A DNA stretch of 64,000 nt from Lutibaculum sp963816555. Its GTDB lineage: Bacteria > Pseudomonadota > Alphaproteobacteria > Rhizobiales > Tepidamorphaceae. The translations under genes and the position numbers were made by a program. How positions within the stretch are numbered: the stretch's first letter is position 1; each line of letters begins with the position of its first letter. The notes beneath the pieces are model-generated. The model was not told where the DNA came from. It worked only from the letters and a program-made list of their open reading frames with translations, and did no database searches. The stretch covers positions 1,116,001 through 1,180,000 of the forward strand of contig CAWFLD010000004.1 in NCBI GenBank assembly GCA_963816555.1. The letters run 5' to 3'. Below are positions 1 to 8,033 of this stretch, in pieces.

Positions 1-632
1 CGGAAGCCGCGGTCGGCGAACAGGCTCTTCACGATCGTCTGGCAGTCGTCGAAATTGCCGTCGACGGCGATCGCGTGGACGTTCTCCTCCTCCGGCGTCG
101 TCATCTGGCGCCGCTGCACCTCGCTGACGCGGCCGTGCGGGTAGAGGATGAAGATGTCGACGCGCTCCGAGCCGCGGAACGCCTCGATCGCGGCGCCGCC
201 GGTGTCGCCCGACGTCGCGCCGACGATCGTCGCGCGGCGGCCGTGCGCCTTCAGCACGTGGTCCATCAGGCGGCCGAGCACCTGCATCGCCACGTCCTTG
301 AAGGCGAGCGTGGGCCCGTGGAAGAGCTCGAGCACGAACAGGCCGGGGTCGAGCTGCACGAGCGGCGCGATCGCCGGATGGTGGAAGGTCTGGTAGGCGG
401 AGTCGAGGATCTCCGCCAGCGCCTCCTCCTCGATCGCCCCGTCGACGAAGGGCGAGATCACCCGGCGCGCGGCGTCCGCGTAGGGCAGGCCGGCGAGCGC
501 CGCGAACTGCGAGTGCTCCCAGCGCGGCCATTCGTCGGGCACGTAGAGCCCCCCGTCGGGAGCGAGCCCCGTCAGGAGCACATCGGCGAAGTCGAGGGCG
601 GGCGCTTCGCCCCGCGTGCTGACATATTTCAC
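1..632 (-). CDS. thrC: Threonine synthase, N-terminal part (cut by window edge)
   Basis: This PLP enzyme converts O-phosphohomoserine to threonine, the last step of threonine synthesis. About 210 N-terminal residues are visible and the rest lies beyond the left edge. It opens with VKYVSTRGEAPALDFADVLL, the usual N-terminus of the long-form enzyme. FHGPTLAFKD around residue 112 carries the lysine that binds PLP, and GATSGDTGG near 140 is the phosphate/PLP-binding loop. The start is a GTG at 632 (minus strand); no ATG lies upstream in frame with a homologous extension. It follows the SURF1 gene in the same direction after about 175 bases, so it may be read from the end of the oxidase operon or from its own promoter. 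Identification is firm. Confidence 0.93.
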   Translation of the reverse strand, partial: MKYVSTRGEAPALDFADVLLTGLAPDGGLYVPDEWPRWEHSQFAALAGLPYADAARRVISPFVDGAIEEEALAEILDSAYQTFHHPAIAPLVQLDPGLFVLELFHGPTLAFKDVAMQVLGRLMDHVLKAHGRRATIVGATSGDTGGAAIEAFRGSERVDIFILYPHGRVSEVQRRQMTTPEEENVHAIAVDGNFDDCQTIVKSLFADRGF

Positions 633-806
633 GGAAGTTCGTCCATCCTGGCTGTCGAGGCAGAACCTAGTGCCTTCCGGCGACGCTGCAAACCGCAGAG
701 CGGGTCAGGCCGCGACGGAATATGGTGCAGCGGCCGCCGGTGGCGCCTGCGGGCGGCGGCGTCCCCCGCACCCGACGGCCGCCCCGGGCCGCCCGTGCCC
801 TCCCCG

Positions 807-1544
807 TCAATCGCGCGAGAACACGCTCCGGGCAAGCGCGGCGTAGATGCCGAGAAGGGCGAGCGCCAGGCCGAACCACGTGATGATGTAGCCGAGATGG
901 GCGTTGCGGAAATGCAGCCGCGTCTCGCCCGGCTGCGGCAGGCCGCCCGGCGGCACCGGCGCGCGCTGGTCGATGGTGAACGGCGCCACGGGCCCCTGCA
1001 GGTCCTCGGCGGCGGCGATCTTCTGCGGGTCGCGGGTGAACCAGACGTTCTTCACGGGATCGTCGGACGGCAGGAACAGGCTGCCCGTCTGCGGCGCGCG
1101 CATCAGGCCCTCGACCGTCACCTCGCCGTCGACCTGCCCCTCGGGACGCGTCGATGGCGCCTTCCTGTCCTCGGGGACGAACCCGCGGTTGACGATCACC
1201 GTGCCGGAGCCGTCCGCCAGCTCGAGCGGCGTCAGCACCCAGTAGCCCTGGCCGTGCGCGGGCCCGCGCGCCTCCGACAGCACGGTGTAGGCATGCACCT
1301 CCTTGTCGTGGAGGAACGTGCCGGTCGCGCTGACGGTGCGGTACTCGTAGCTCTCCGGGTCGAGGCGCGGCCACTCAGAGGGGCCCGGCATCGGCACCGG
1401 CGGCAGCGTCGAGCGCGTCTCGGCGGCGGCGATCAGCGCTTCCTTCCAGTGAAGCCTGTGGACCTGCCAGAAGCCCAGCGCACACAGGATGGCGAAGGCG
1501 ATCGCGACGGCGACCGAGACGAAGACGAAGCGGCGACGGCTCAT
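807..1544 (-). CDS. SURF1 family cytochrome oxidase assembly protein
   Basis: This is a membrane protein of 245 residues that helps insert heme a into subunit I of aa3-type oxidases (family knowledge). The architecture is classic: an N-terminal membrane helix at about residues 5-24, followed by the family signature GFWQVHRLHWK, a periplasmic domain, and a C-terminal helix containing YIITWFGLALALLGIY near 220-240. The start ATG overlaps the stop of the upstream DUF983 gene (ATGA), which indicates translational coupling. A much longer reading in this frame, up to 1823, is only antisense/out-of-frame extension. Last clear member of the oxidase cluster. Confidence 0.92.
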   Translation of the reverse strand: MSRRRFVFVSVAVAIAFAILCALGFWQVHRLHWKEALIAAAETRSTLPPVPMPGPSEWPRLDPESYEYRTVSATGTFLHDKEVHAYTVLSEARGPAHGQGYWVLTPLELADGSGTVIVNRGFVPEDRKAPSTRPEGQVDGEVTVEGLMRAPQTGSLFLPSDDPVKNVWFTRDPQKIAAAEDLQGPVAPFTIDQRAPVPPGGLPQPGETRLHFRNAHLGYIITWFGLALALLGIYAALARSVFSRD

Positions 1545-1966
1545 CGCGGCTCTTCGCTGCCCGGTGCCTCGAAGCGGCTCTCGGCGGCCTTGTTGCGGTA
1601 CTGCAGGCCGATCATCAGGGCCTTGGCCGGCCGCAGCAGCCCGAAGGAAAGGATCAGGATCATCGGCAGCCACAGCACGAGATGCACCCAGTAGGGCGGC
1701 TCGTAGAGGACCTCGGTCACGAGCGCCGCGGCGACCACGACCGCGCCGACCAGCAGCATGATGAAGAAGGCCGGCCCGTCGCCCGAATCGATGAAGCGGA
1801 AGTCGAGGCCGCAGCTCGAGCATCGCTCGCGCGTGTTCAGGAAGCCGCTGAACAGCGGGCCGCGGCCGCAGCGCGGGCAGCAGCTCCGCAGGGCCACGGA
1901 AGCGAGGGAGGGCGCGGCGTAGGCCGCCGCGCCCTCCTCACGATGCGTATGGTCGTCTTGCGACAC
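1541..1966 (-). CDS. DUF983 family zinc-ribbon membrane protein
   Basis: A 141-residue protein with a cysteine cluster near residues 25-50 (CCPRCGRGPLF followed by CSSCGLDF), which looks like a four-cysteine zinc ribbon, then two membrane helices (about 65-85 and 92-110). This matches the DUF983 family, which is regularly found inside alphaproteobacterial cytochrome oxidase operons; its biochemical role is not established. The likely start is a GTG at 1966, five bases after the stop of ctaE, and the stop overlaps the SURF1 start by four bases. Its position suggests a role in oxidase maturation, possibly metal handling, which is inference only. Confidence 0.85.
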   Translation of the reverse strand: MSQDDHTHREEGAAAYAAPSLASVALRSCCPRCGRGPLFSGFLNTRERCSSCGLDFRFIDSGDGPAFFIMLLVGAVVVAAALVTEVLYEPPYWVHLVLWLPMILILSFGLLRPAKALMIGLQYRNKAAESRFEAPGSEEPR

Positions 1967-1971
1967 GAAGG

Positions 1972-2814
1972 TCAGCCGCCGTGGGCGGCGCCGCCACCCG
2001 AGCCCCACACATAGATGCAGGCGAACAGGAACAGCCACACCACGTCGACGAAGTGCCAGTACCAGGCGGCGGCCTCGAAGCCGAAGTGATGGGTCGGCGT
2101 GAAGTGGCCGGCGAGAACGCGGATCAGGCAGACGATCAGGAAGATCGTGCCGATGATGACGTGCAGGCCGTGGAAGCCGGTCGCCATGAAGAAGGTCGCG
2201 CCGTAGATGCTGCCGTCGAAGGCGAACTCGGCGTGGCCGTACTCGTAGGCCTGGACCGAGGTGAAGATCATGCCGAGCACGATCGTCAGGACGAGGCCCC
2301 ACTTCAGGGCGCCGCGGTTGTTCTCGAGCAGCGCGTGGTGCGCCCAGGTGATCGTCGTGCCGGAGGTCAGCAGGATCAGCGTGTTGAGCAGCGGCAGGTG
2401 CCAGGGGTCGAAGGGCGGGATCCCCTCCGGCGGCCAGGTGCCGCCGAGCGCCTCGACGCGCGAGTACTGGATCGCCTCGTTCGGGAACAGCGAGGCGTCG
2501 AAGAACGCCCAGAACCACGCGACGAAGAACATGACCTCCGAGGCGATGAACAGGATCATGCCGTAGCGCAGGTGCAGCTGCACGACCGGCGTGTGGTAGC
2601 CGCCGTACTCGGCCTCGCGGACGACGTCGCGCCACCACGCCAGCATGGTGAAGAGCACCATCAGAAGGCCTAGGACGAACAGCCACGGCGTCACGCCGTG
2701 CATGAAAAGGACGCCACCCACCATCATGACGAACGCCGAGAACGCGCCGAAAATCGGCCACGGGCTCGGGTCGACCAGGTGGTAGTCGTGGTTCTTCGCG
2801 TGGGCTTCCGCCAT
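1972..2814 (-). CDS. ctaE: Cytochrome c oxidase subunit III
   Basis: A 280-residue polytopic membrane protein of the aa3 oxidase. It has seven predicted helices, and stretches such as HLVDPSPWPIFGAF at the N-terminus, EVMFFVAWFWAFFDASLFP and GFHGLHVIIGTIFL are diagnostic of CoxC/CtaE. It stabilises the catalytic subunit I and the proton pathway. The last helix ends in CIYVWGSGGG. The ATG at 2814 gives the expected N-terminus (MAEAHAKNHDYHLVDPSPWP). It lies between ctaG (67 bases upstream) and the DUF983 gene (5 bases downstream), the standard order for this clade. Confidence 0.97.
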   Translation of the reverse strand: MAEAHAKNHDYHLVDPSPWPIFGAFSAFVMMVGGVLFMHGVTPWLFVLGLLMVLFTMLAWWRDVVREAEYGGYHTPVVQLHLRYGMILFIASEVMFFVAWFWAFFDASLFPNEAIQYSRVEALGGTWPPEGIPPFDPWHLPLLNTLILLTSGTTITWAHHALLENNRGALKWGLVLTIVLGMIFTSVQAYEYGHAEFAFDGSIYGATFFMATGFHGLHVIIGTIFLIVCLIRVLAGHFTPTHHFGFEAAAWYWHFVDVVWLFLFACIYVWGSGGGAAHGG

Positions 2815-2881
2815 TGTCTCTCAGTCCCCTCGTCTGGCCGCGGCTGCCGTGCCGACGGCCGGATCCTGCCTCTTCTGTCCC

Positions 2882-3502
2882 TCAGTCGCCCGCCGTGGAG
2901 GCGAGCGCCCTGCCCTCGGCCCCGTCGCCGGCCGCAGTGCTCGCGGAGCGCTGCGGCGGATCCTTCGGGAAGAAGGTGTACGACAGGGTGATCTCGCTCA
3001 GGCCGCGCGTGTCCTTGTCGTCGAGGATCGCGGGATCGACGAAGAACGTGACGGCCATCTCCTTCTCCTCGCCCGCCTTGAGCGGCTGCTCGGTGAAGCA
3101 GAAGCACTGTATCTTGTTGAAATACAACCCCGCCTGCGGCGGCGAGACGTTGAAGCTCGACGTCCCGACATAGTCCACGTCGGACGTGTTGCGCGCCAGG
3201 TACAGGGCCGTGCCGGTCTCGCCGATCTTGACCTTCATCCGCCGCTCTTCGGGCGCGACGGCCCACGGCAGGTCGCGCGCCACGTTCGAATCGAAGCGGA
3301 TCGTGATCTCGCGGTCGAGCACCTTGTCGGAGGCCGCCTCGGCGCGCTGCGTCGTGCCGGCATAGCCCGTCACGCTGCAGAAGATGCGGTAGAGCGGCAC
3401 GGCGGCATACGACATGCCCACCATGCCGACCACCACGGCGGCGCAGGTTCCCGCCACCACGCCGGCCCGCCGGCCCTTCCTGCGCTTCTCGTCACTGCTC
3501 AT
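2882..3502 (-). CDS. ctaG: Cytochrome c oxidase assembly protein CtaG (Cox11)
   Basis: A copper chaperone that delivers copper to the CuB site of subunit I. The 206-residue protein has an N-terminal anchor at about residues 12-33 and a periplasmic immunoglobulin-like domain. YRIFCSVTGYAGTTQ follows the helix, and the copper-binding CFCF motif is present (KIQCFCFTEQPL). The C-terminal end is an extended Ala/Gly/Thr tail not needed for the fold. It starts at ATG 3502, 19 bases after the 43-residue peptide gene, and is read with the oxidase genes. Confidence 0.96.
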   Translation of the reverse strand: MSSDEKRRKGRRAGVVAGTCAAVVVGMVGMSYAAVPLYRIFCSVTGYAGTTQRAEAASDKVLDREITIRFDSNVARDLPWAVAPEERRMKVKIGETGTALYLARNTSDVDYVGTSSFNVSPPQAGLYFNKIQCFCFTEQPLKAGEEKEMAVTFFVDPAILDDKDTRGLSEITLSYTFFPKDPPQRSASTAAGDGAEGRALASTAGD

Positions 3503-3521
3503 GGCGCACGCCCTCGAACAC

Positions 3522-3653
3522 CTATCCCATCCGCGCGATGGTGATCAGATAGAACAAGACGACCAACGCCACGAGCGCGAGCGCGATGGCGATCGACCGC
3601 TTGCGCCGCCGCCGCTCCTGCTCCGGCGTGAGCTTCTCACCCTCTTCCTGCAT
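3522..3653 (-). CDS. Small single-pass membrane protein of the oxidase cluster (CoxF-like)
   Basis: A 43-residue open reading frame: a charged N-terminus (MQEEGEKLTPEQERRRRKR) followed by one hydrophobic helix at about residues 20-40. It starts 2 bases after the ctaB stop and ends 19 bases before ctaG. A tiny single-helix gene occupies this position in many alphaproteobacterial oxidase operons and is sometimes called CoxF or annotated as hypothetical. The basic face just before the helix predicts that the N-terminus stays in the cytoplasm. Function is unknown; assembly factor or accessory subunit are both possible. The family name is tentative. Confidence 0.75.
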   Translation of the reverse strand: MQEEGEKLTPEQERRRRKRSIAIALALVALVVLFYLITIARMG

Positions 3654-3655
3654 CT

Positions 3656-4597
3656 TCAGACCAGCGCGGGCAGCGGCTGGAGCGCCAGGAGATGCTCGAA
3701 GAGCAGCGCCGCGAACAGGCTGAAGAGGTAGACGAGCGAGAAGCCGAAGAGCTGCTTCGCGACCGGCCCGACGCCCGCCTCGCCGCCGCGCGAGAGGCGG
3801 ATGGCGAGGCTCACGAACACCGCGCCGAGCACGACCGAGACGCCGAGATAGAGAACGCCGCCGAGCCCGATCGCGGCCGGCACGACGCCGAGCGGGGCGA
3901 GGATGAGCGAATAGATCAGGATCTGCCGGCGGGTGGCCGCGCGGCCGGCGACGACCGGCAGCATCGGCACGCCGGCGCGCTGGTAGTCGCCCGAGCGCAC
4001 GAGCGCCAGGGCCCAGAAGTGCGGCGGCGTCCACATGAAGATGATGGCGACGAGCACGATCGGCCCGAGCGCGAAGGAGCCGGTCACCGCGACCCACGCG
4101 ACCAGCGGCGGCAGCGCGCCGGCGAGGCCGCCGATCACGATGTTATGCGGCGTGCGGCGCTTGAGCCAGGCGGTGTAGACGACGGCGTAGAAGAAGATCG
4201 TGAAGGCGAGGAGCCCGGCCGCCAGCCAGTTCGCGGCGAGCCCGAGCACCAGCACCGATCCGACCGCCAGCGTCATGCCGAAGCTGAACGCCTCGTCGGG
4301 CGAGACGCGGCCGGCCGGGATGGGCCGCGACCGCGTGCGGCTCATGATGCGGTCGATGTCGGCGTCGTACCACATGTTCAGCGCGCCCGCCGCGCCGGCG
4401 CCGACGGCGATCGCCAGCAGCGAGGCCAGCGCGATCACCGGATGCGGCGTCACCGGGGCGCACAGCATCCCCACGAGCGCGGTGAAGATGACGAGCGACA
4501 TCACGCGCGGCTTGAGGAGCGCCACGTAGTCGCCGACCTCGCCTCCCTCGGCGAGGGCCGCCGGCTGCGCGATGATGTCCAGATCCTGCAAACTCAT
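3656..4597 (-). CDS. ctaB: Protoheme IX farnesyltransferase (heme O synthase)
   Basis: An integral membrane prenyltransferase of 313 residues that attaches a farnesyl group to heme b to give heme O, the precursor of heme a used by the oxidase encoded next door. The first aspartate-rich motif is NMWYDADIDR at residues 74-83, with SRTRSRPIPAGR right after it, both typical of the UbiA/CyoE superfamily. Multiple hydrophobic helices span the protein. It starts at ATG 4597 and is separated from ctaD by 54 bases that hold a strong hairpin. Confidence 0.96.
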   Translation of the reverse strand: MSLQDLDIIAQPAALAEGGEVGDYVALLKPRVMSLVIFTALVGMLCAPVTPHPVIALASLLAIAVGAGAAGALNMWYDADIDRIMSRTRSRPIPAGRVSPDEAFSFGMTLAVGSVLVLGLAANWLAAGLLAFTIFFYAVVYTAWLKRRTPHNIVIGGLAGALPPLVAWVAVTGSFALGPIVLVAIIFMWTPPHFWALALVRSGDYQRAGVPMLPVVAGRAATRRQILIYSLILAPLGVVPAAIGLGGVLYLGVSVVLGAVFVSLAIRLSRGGEAGVGPVAKQLFGFSLVYLFSLFAALLFEHLLALQPLPALV

Positions 4598-4614
4598 ACT
4601 GCCTGTCCTGTGAT

Positions 4615-4642
4615 CCCCGCCGCGACACCGGCCGCGGCGGGG
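4615..4642 (-). other. Strong hairpin between ctaD and ctaB
   Basis: CCCCGCCGCG and CGCGGCGGGG form a perfect 10-base-pair stem with an 8-base loop in the short ctaD-ctaB gap. There is no T-run after it, so it is not a typical intrinsic terminator. It could protect the 3' end of the abundant ctaD transcript or reduce read-through; this is inference. Confidence 0.5.
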
Positions 4643-4651
4643 AGTTCCGCA

Positions 4652-6256
4652 TCAGGAGATGCGGGGAAGCGTCGAGAACTGGTGGAACGGCGGCGGAGAG
4701 GACAGCGTCCACTCGAGCGTCGTCGCGCCCACGCCCCACGGATTGGCCTCGGCGGGCACCTTGGCGCGGAACGCCTGGAACACGCCGTAGAAGAAGATCA
4801 GCAGGCCGATCGTCGAGATGTAGGAGCCGATCGACGAGACGAAGTTCCAGCCCGCGAACGCGTCGGGATAGTCGACGTAGCGGCGCGGCATGCCGGCGAT
4901 CCCGAGGAAGTGCTGCGGGAAGAAGATCAGGTTCACGCCGACGAACGAGAACCAGAAGTGAATCTTGCCGATCGTCTCGTTGTACATGTAGCCGAACATC
5001 TTCGGGAACCAGTAGTACCAGGCCGCGAAGATGCCGAACGTCGCGCCGAGCGACATCGTGTAGTGGAAGTGCGCGACGACGTAGTAGGTGTCGTGGAAGG
5101 CGCGGTCGACGCCCGCGTTCGACAGGATGACGCCGGTCACGCCGCCGACCGTGAACAGGAAGATGAACCCGACCGCCCAGAGCATCGGCGTCTTGAACTG
5201 GATCGAGCCGCCCCACATCGTCGCGATCCACGAGAAGATCTTGATGCCTGTCGGCACCGCGATGACCATCGTGGCGGCCACGAAATAGGCCTGCGTGTCG
5301 GCGTCGAGGCCGACCGTGTACATGTGGTGCGCCCACACGACGAAGCCGATCACGCCGATCGCGACCATGGCGTAGGCCATGCCGAGATAGCCGAAGACGG
5401 GCTTCTTGGAGAACGTCGCGATGACCTGGCTGACGACGCCGAAGGCCGGCAGCACGACGATGTAGACCTCCGGGTGGCCGAAGAACCAGAACAGGTGCTG
5501 GTACAGGATCGGGTCGCCGCCGCCCTCGGGCGAGAAGAAGGTCGTGCCGAAGTTGCGGTCGGTCAGCAGCATCGTGATGGCGCCGGCGAGGACCGGCAGG
5601 GCGAGCAGCAGCAGGAACGCCGTCACCAGCACCGACCAGACGAAGAGCGGCATCTTGTGCAGCGTCATGCCCGGCGCGCGCATGTTGAAGATCGTCGTGA
5701 TGAAGTTGATCGCGCCGAGGATCGACGAGGCGCCGGCGATGTGCAGCGCGAAGATCGCGAAGTCGACCGACATGCCCATGTGGCCCGTGGTCGAGAGCGG
5801 CGGGTAGACCGTCCAGCCCGTGCCGGCGCCCTTGTCGCCCGGCGTGCCGGGCACGAAGAGCGAGATCACCAGGAGCGCGAACGCGGCGACCAGCAGCCAG
5901 AACGACACGTTGTTCATGCGCGGGAACGCCATGTCCGGCGCGCCGACCATCAGCGGCACGAACCAGTTGCCGAAGCCGCCCATCAGGGCCGGCATGACCA
6001 TGAAGAACACCATGACCAGGCCGTGCGCCGTGACGAAGGCGTTGAAGATGTGGCCGTCGGCGAAGATCTGGACGCCCGGCTCCATCAGCTCCAGGCGCAT
6101 CATGACGGACAGGAAGACGCCGACGCAGCCCGCCATGATCGAGAAGATCAGGTACAGGGTGCCGATGTCCTTGTGGTTGGTCGACAGGAGCCAGCGCCGC
6201 CAGCCCGTCGGATGATGTTCGTCGTGGGCCTCGTGGGCCGCTGCGTAACTCGACAT
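4652..6256 (-). CDS. ctaD: Cytochrome c oxidase subunit I (aa3-type)
   Basis: The catalytic subunit that holds heme a and the heme a3-CuB centre, reducing oxygen to water and pumping protons across the inner membrane. At 534 residues it has the full 12-helix length. Diagnostic sites include WLLSTNHKDIGTLY at the N-terminus, the CuB-ligand helix WFFGHPEVYI, WAHHMYTVG, and the helix with HDTYYVVAHFHY carrying heme ligands. The start ATG at 6256 is preceded by a purine-rich GAGGATCTGAAG. It follows ctaC by 40 bases. Confidence 0.98.
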   Translation of the reverse strand: MSSYAAAHEAHDEHHPTGWRRWLLSTNHKDIGTLYLIFSIMAGCVGVFLSVMMRLELMEPGVQIFADGHIFNAFVTAHGLVMVFFMVMPALMGGFGNWFVPLMVGAPDMAFPRMNNVSFWLLVAAFALLVISLFVPGTPGDKGAGTGWTVYPPLSTTGHMGMSVDFAIFALHIAGASSILGAINFITTIFNMRAPGMTLHKMPLFVWSVLVTAFLLLLALPVLAGAITMLLTDRNFGTTFFSPEGGGDPILYQHLFWFFGHPEVYIVVLPAFGVVSQVIATFSKKPVFGYLGMAYAMVAIGVIGFVVWAHHMYTVGLDADTQAYFVAATMVIAVPTGIKIFSWIATMWGGSIQFKTPMLWAVGFIFLFTVGGVTGVILSNAGVDRAFHDTYYVVAHFHYTMSLGATFGIFAAWYYWFPKMFGYMYNETIGKIHFWFSFVGVNLIFFPQHFLGIAGMPRRYVDYPDAFAGWNFVSSIGSYISTIGLLIFFYGVFQAFRAKVPAEANPWGVGATTLEWTLSSPPPFHQFSTLPRIS

Positions 6257-6296
6257 ATGCTTCAGATCCTCACGTCGGAATTGCGGGCCAGCGGGG

Positions 6297-7148
6297 TCAG
6301 TGAGCGGACGGCTGGAGGGCGGCGACCTTGGTCTTGCCGTCCTTCTTCAGCGCCGCCGTCTGCTGCTGCGAGATCCACTGGTCGAACTCGTCCTGCGACA
6401 CGACCCGCACGGTGATCGGCATGAAGGCGTGGTTGATGCCGCAGAGCTCGGAGCACTGGCCGTGGTAGACGCCTTCCCTGGTGGCGCGGAACCAGGTCTC
6501 GTTCATGCGCCCGGGCACGGCGTCGATCTTCACGCCGAAGGCGGGCATCGCCCAGGAGTGGATGACGCCGAGCGGGTCGGAGGTGACCAGCACCTTCACC
6601 GTCTTGTTGACCGGCACGACGACCTCGTTGTCGACCGTCAGAAGGCGCGGCTGCCCCTCCTTCAGCTCGTCCGCGGGAACGAGGTTCGACGAGAAGCTGA
6701 CGTCCTTGTAGTCCGGATACTCGTAGTCCCAGTACCAGGTCTGGCCGGTCGCCTTCACCGTCAGGTCCGCCTCCGGGATGTCGAGCTCGTAGTAGAGCAG
6801 GCGGAAGGAGGGAATGGCGATGACGACGAGGATCAGCACCGGGATGATCGTCCACGCCACCTCGATCAGCGTGTTGTGGCTGGTGCGCGAGGGGACCGGG
6901 TTCGCCTTCTCGTTGAAGCGGACGATGCAGATACCGAGAAGCACCATCACGAACAGCGTGATGAGCGTGACGATCACGACCAGGAAGTTGTGGAAGGCGG
7001 TGATCGACTCCATCACCGGCGTCGCCGCGTGCTGGAACGTGTACTGCCAGTTCTGGGGCTCTTCCGCATGGGCGGAGGACAGGGTCAGCGCAAGGGCCGC
7101 TGTCGCCGTCAGCCCTGCCGCTGTCATGCCACGCCAAGTCGATCGCAT
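6297..7148 (-). CDS. ctaC: Cytochrome c oxidase subunit II
   Basis: This subunit accepts electrons from cytochrome c at the binuclear CuA site. The preferred start is ATG 7148 (MRSTWRGMTAAGL), giving 283 residues with a signal peptide that probably ends at SSAHA, and a good AGGAG site nine bases upstream; a longer in-frame reading to 7298 lacks these features. Two membrane helices follow, then the cupredoxin domain with W-rich TWYWDYEYPD and the CuA motif HGQCSELCGINHAFM. First gene of the oxidase operon. The 263-base gap to the divergent IalB-type gene must contain its promoter. Confidence 0.96.
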   Translation of the reverse strand: MRSTWRGMTAAGLTATAALALTLSSAHAEEPQNWQYTFQHAATPVMESITAFHNFLVVIVTLITLFVMVLLGICIVRFNEKANPVPSRTSHNTLIEVAWTIIPVLILVVIAIPSFRLLYYELDIPEADLTVKATGQTWYWDYEYPDYKDVSFSSNLVPADELKEGQPRLLTVDNEVVVPVNKTVKVLVTSDPLGVIHSWAMPAFGVKIDAVPGRMNETWFRATREGVYHGQCSELCGINHAFMPITVRVVSQDEFDQWISQQQTAALKKDGKTKVAALQPSAH

Positions 7149-7411
7149 CGATACGGGCTCCTCGTTGTATCGCAGTACCCTTCGTCGCCGCATTTTCTTG
7201 TCGGCTGACGGGCCGGACGAAGGGGACCTCTTAAAATCACATTTCTGCCGTGATGGGCAATGCGATTGCCCCGCGACCGGCGCGACATTTGCCCGCACGG
7301 CGCGCGTTTAGCAAGCCCGCCGCGGCACTTGGCGGGTGCGCTTGCTTGACAGGCCCAGCCGGCTGTGAGCCCCTGCCGGCAAGGCACCTCACCTGTTTCG
7401 GGGCAGTTTGC

Positions 7412-7939
7412 ATGGGTTCTTTCCTTCACCCGCGGCGTCTGCGGCAAATCGGCAACAGCCTGGCGATCGCGTTCGTGGCCCTGGCCGGCCTCGCCGCTCC
7501 CGCCCTCGCGCAGAGCGAGGTCAAGGGCAGCTACGGCGACTGGCAGATTCGCTGCGACACGCCGCCCGGCGCGCAGAGCGAGCAGTGCGCGCTCATGCAG
7601 AGCGTGACCGCCGAGGACCGCAAGAACGTCGGGCTGACCGTGATCGTCCTGAAGACGGCGGACGGCCAGGACCACATCCTGCGCGTGCTGGCACCGCTCG
7701 GCGTCCTCCTGCCTTCCGGGCTCGGCCTGAGGATCGACGACGCCGACGTCGGCCGCGCCGCCTTCATCCGCTGCCTGCCGAACGGCTGCGTCGCCGAGGT
7801 CATCATCGACGAGGACCTCGTCGCGAAGCTGCGCAACGGCAAGTCGGCGACCTTCATCATCTTCCAGACGCCCGAGGAAGGCATCGGCATCCCGCTGTCG
7901 CTCAACGGCTTCACGGAAGGCTACGCCGCCCTGCCCTGA
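7412..7939 (+). CDS. Invasion-associated locus B (IalB) family exported protein
   Basis: A 175-residue secreted protein. Residues 1-33 form a signal peptide ending in APALAQ. The mature part begins with the IalB signature SYGDWQIRCDTPPGAQSEQC and carries the paired cysteines of the family (QCALMQ and RCLPNGCVAEV). IalB was named from Bartonella, where it is linked to erythrocyte invasion, but homologues are widespread in harmless Hyphomicrobiales, so no virulence role is implied here. The gene is divergent from ctaC. The ATG at 7412 was chosen because the signal peptide starts there; an in-frame extension to 7250 has no support. Confidence 0.88.
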   Translation: MGSFLHPRRLRQIGNSLAIAFVALAGLAAPALAQSEVKGSYGDWQIRCDTPPGAQSEQCALMQSVTAEDRKNVGLTVIVLKTADGQDHILRVLAPLGVLLPSGLGLRIDDADVGRAAFIRCLPNGCVAEVIIDEDLVAKLRNGKSATFIIFQTPEEGIGIPLSLNGFTEGYAALP

Positions 7940-8033
7940 GGCGCTGCCGCCGTTTCGCGGGTGTCCGGCGCTGAATTGCGCGGCCGGCGCACCTATGTTG
8001 ACGGCAGATCATTCCGAAGGACGCGGGACCAAG

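Noticed and set aside
3692..6415. 907-codon open frame on the plus strand opposite ctaB and ctaD
   Set aside because: Composition is charged and low-complexity (Asp, Arg, His, Glu), with no family resemblance; it is the usual antisense frame of GC-rich coding DNA over two certain genes.
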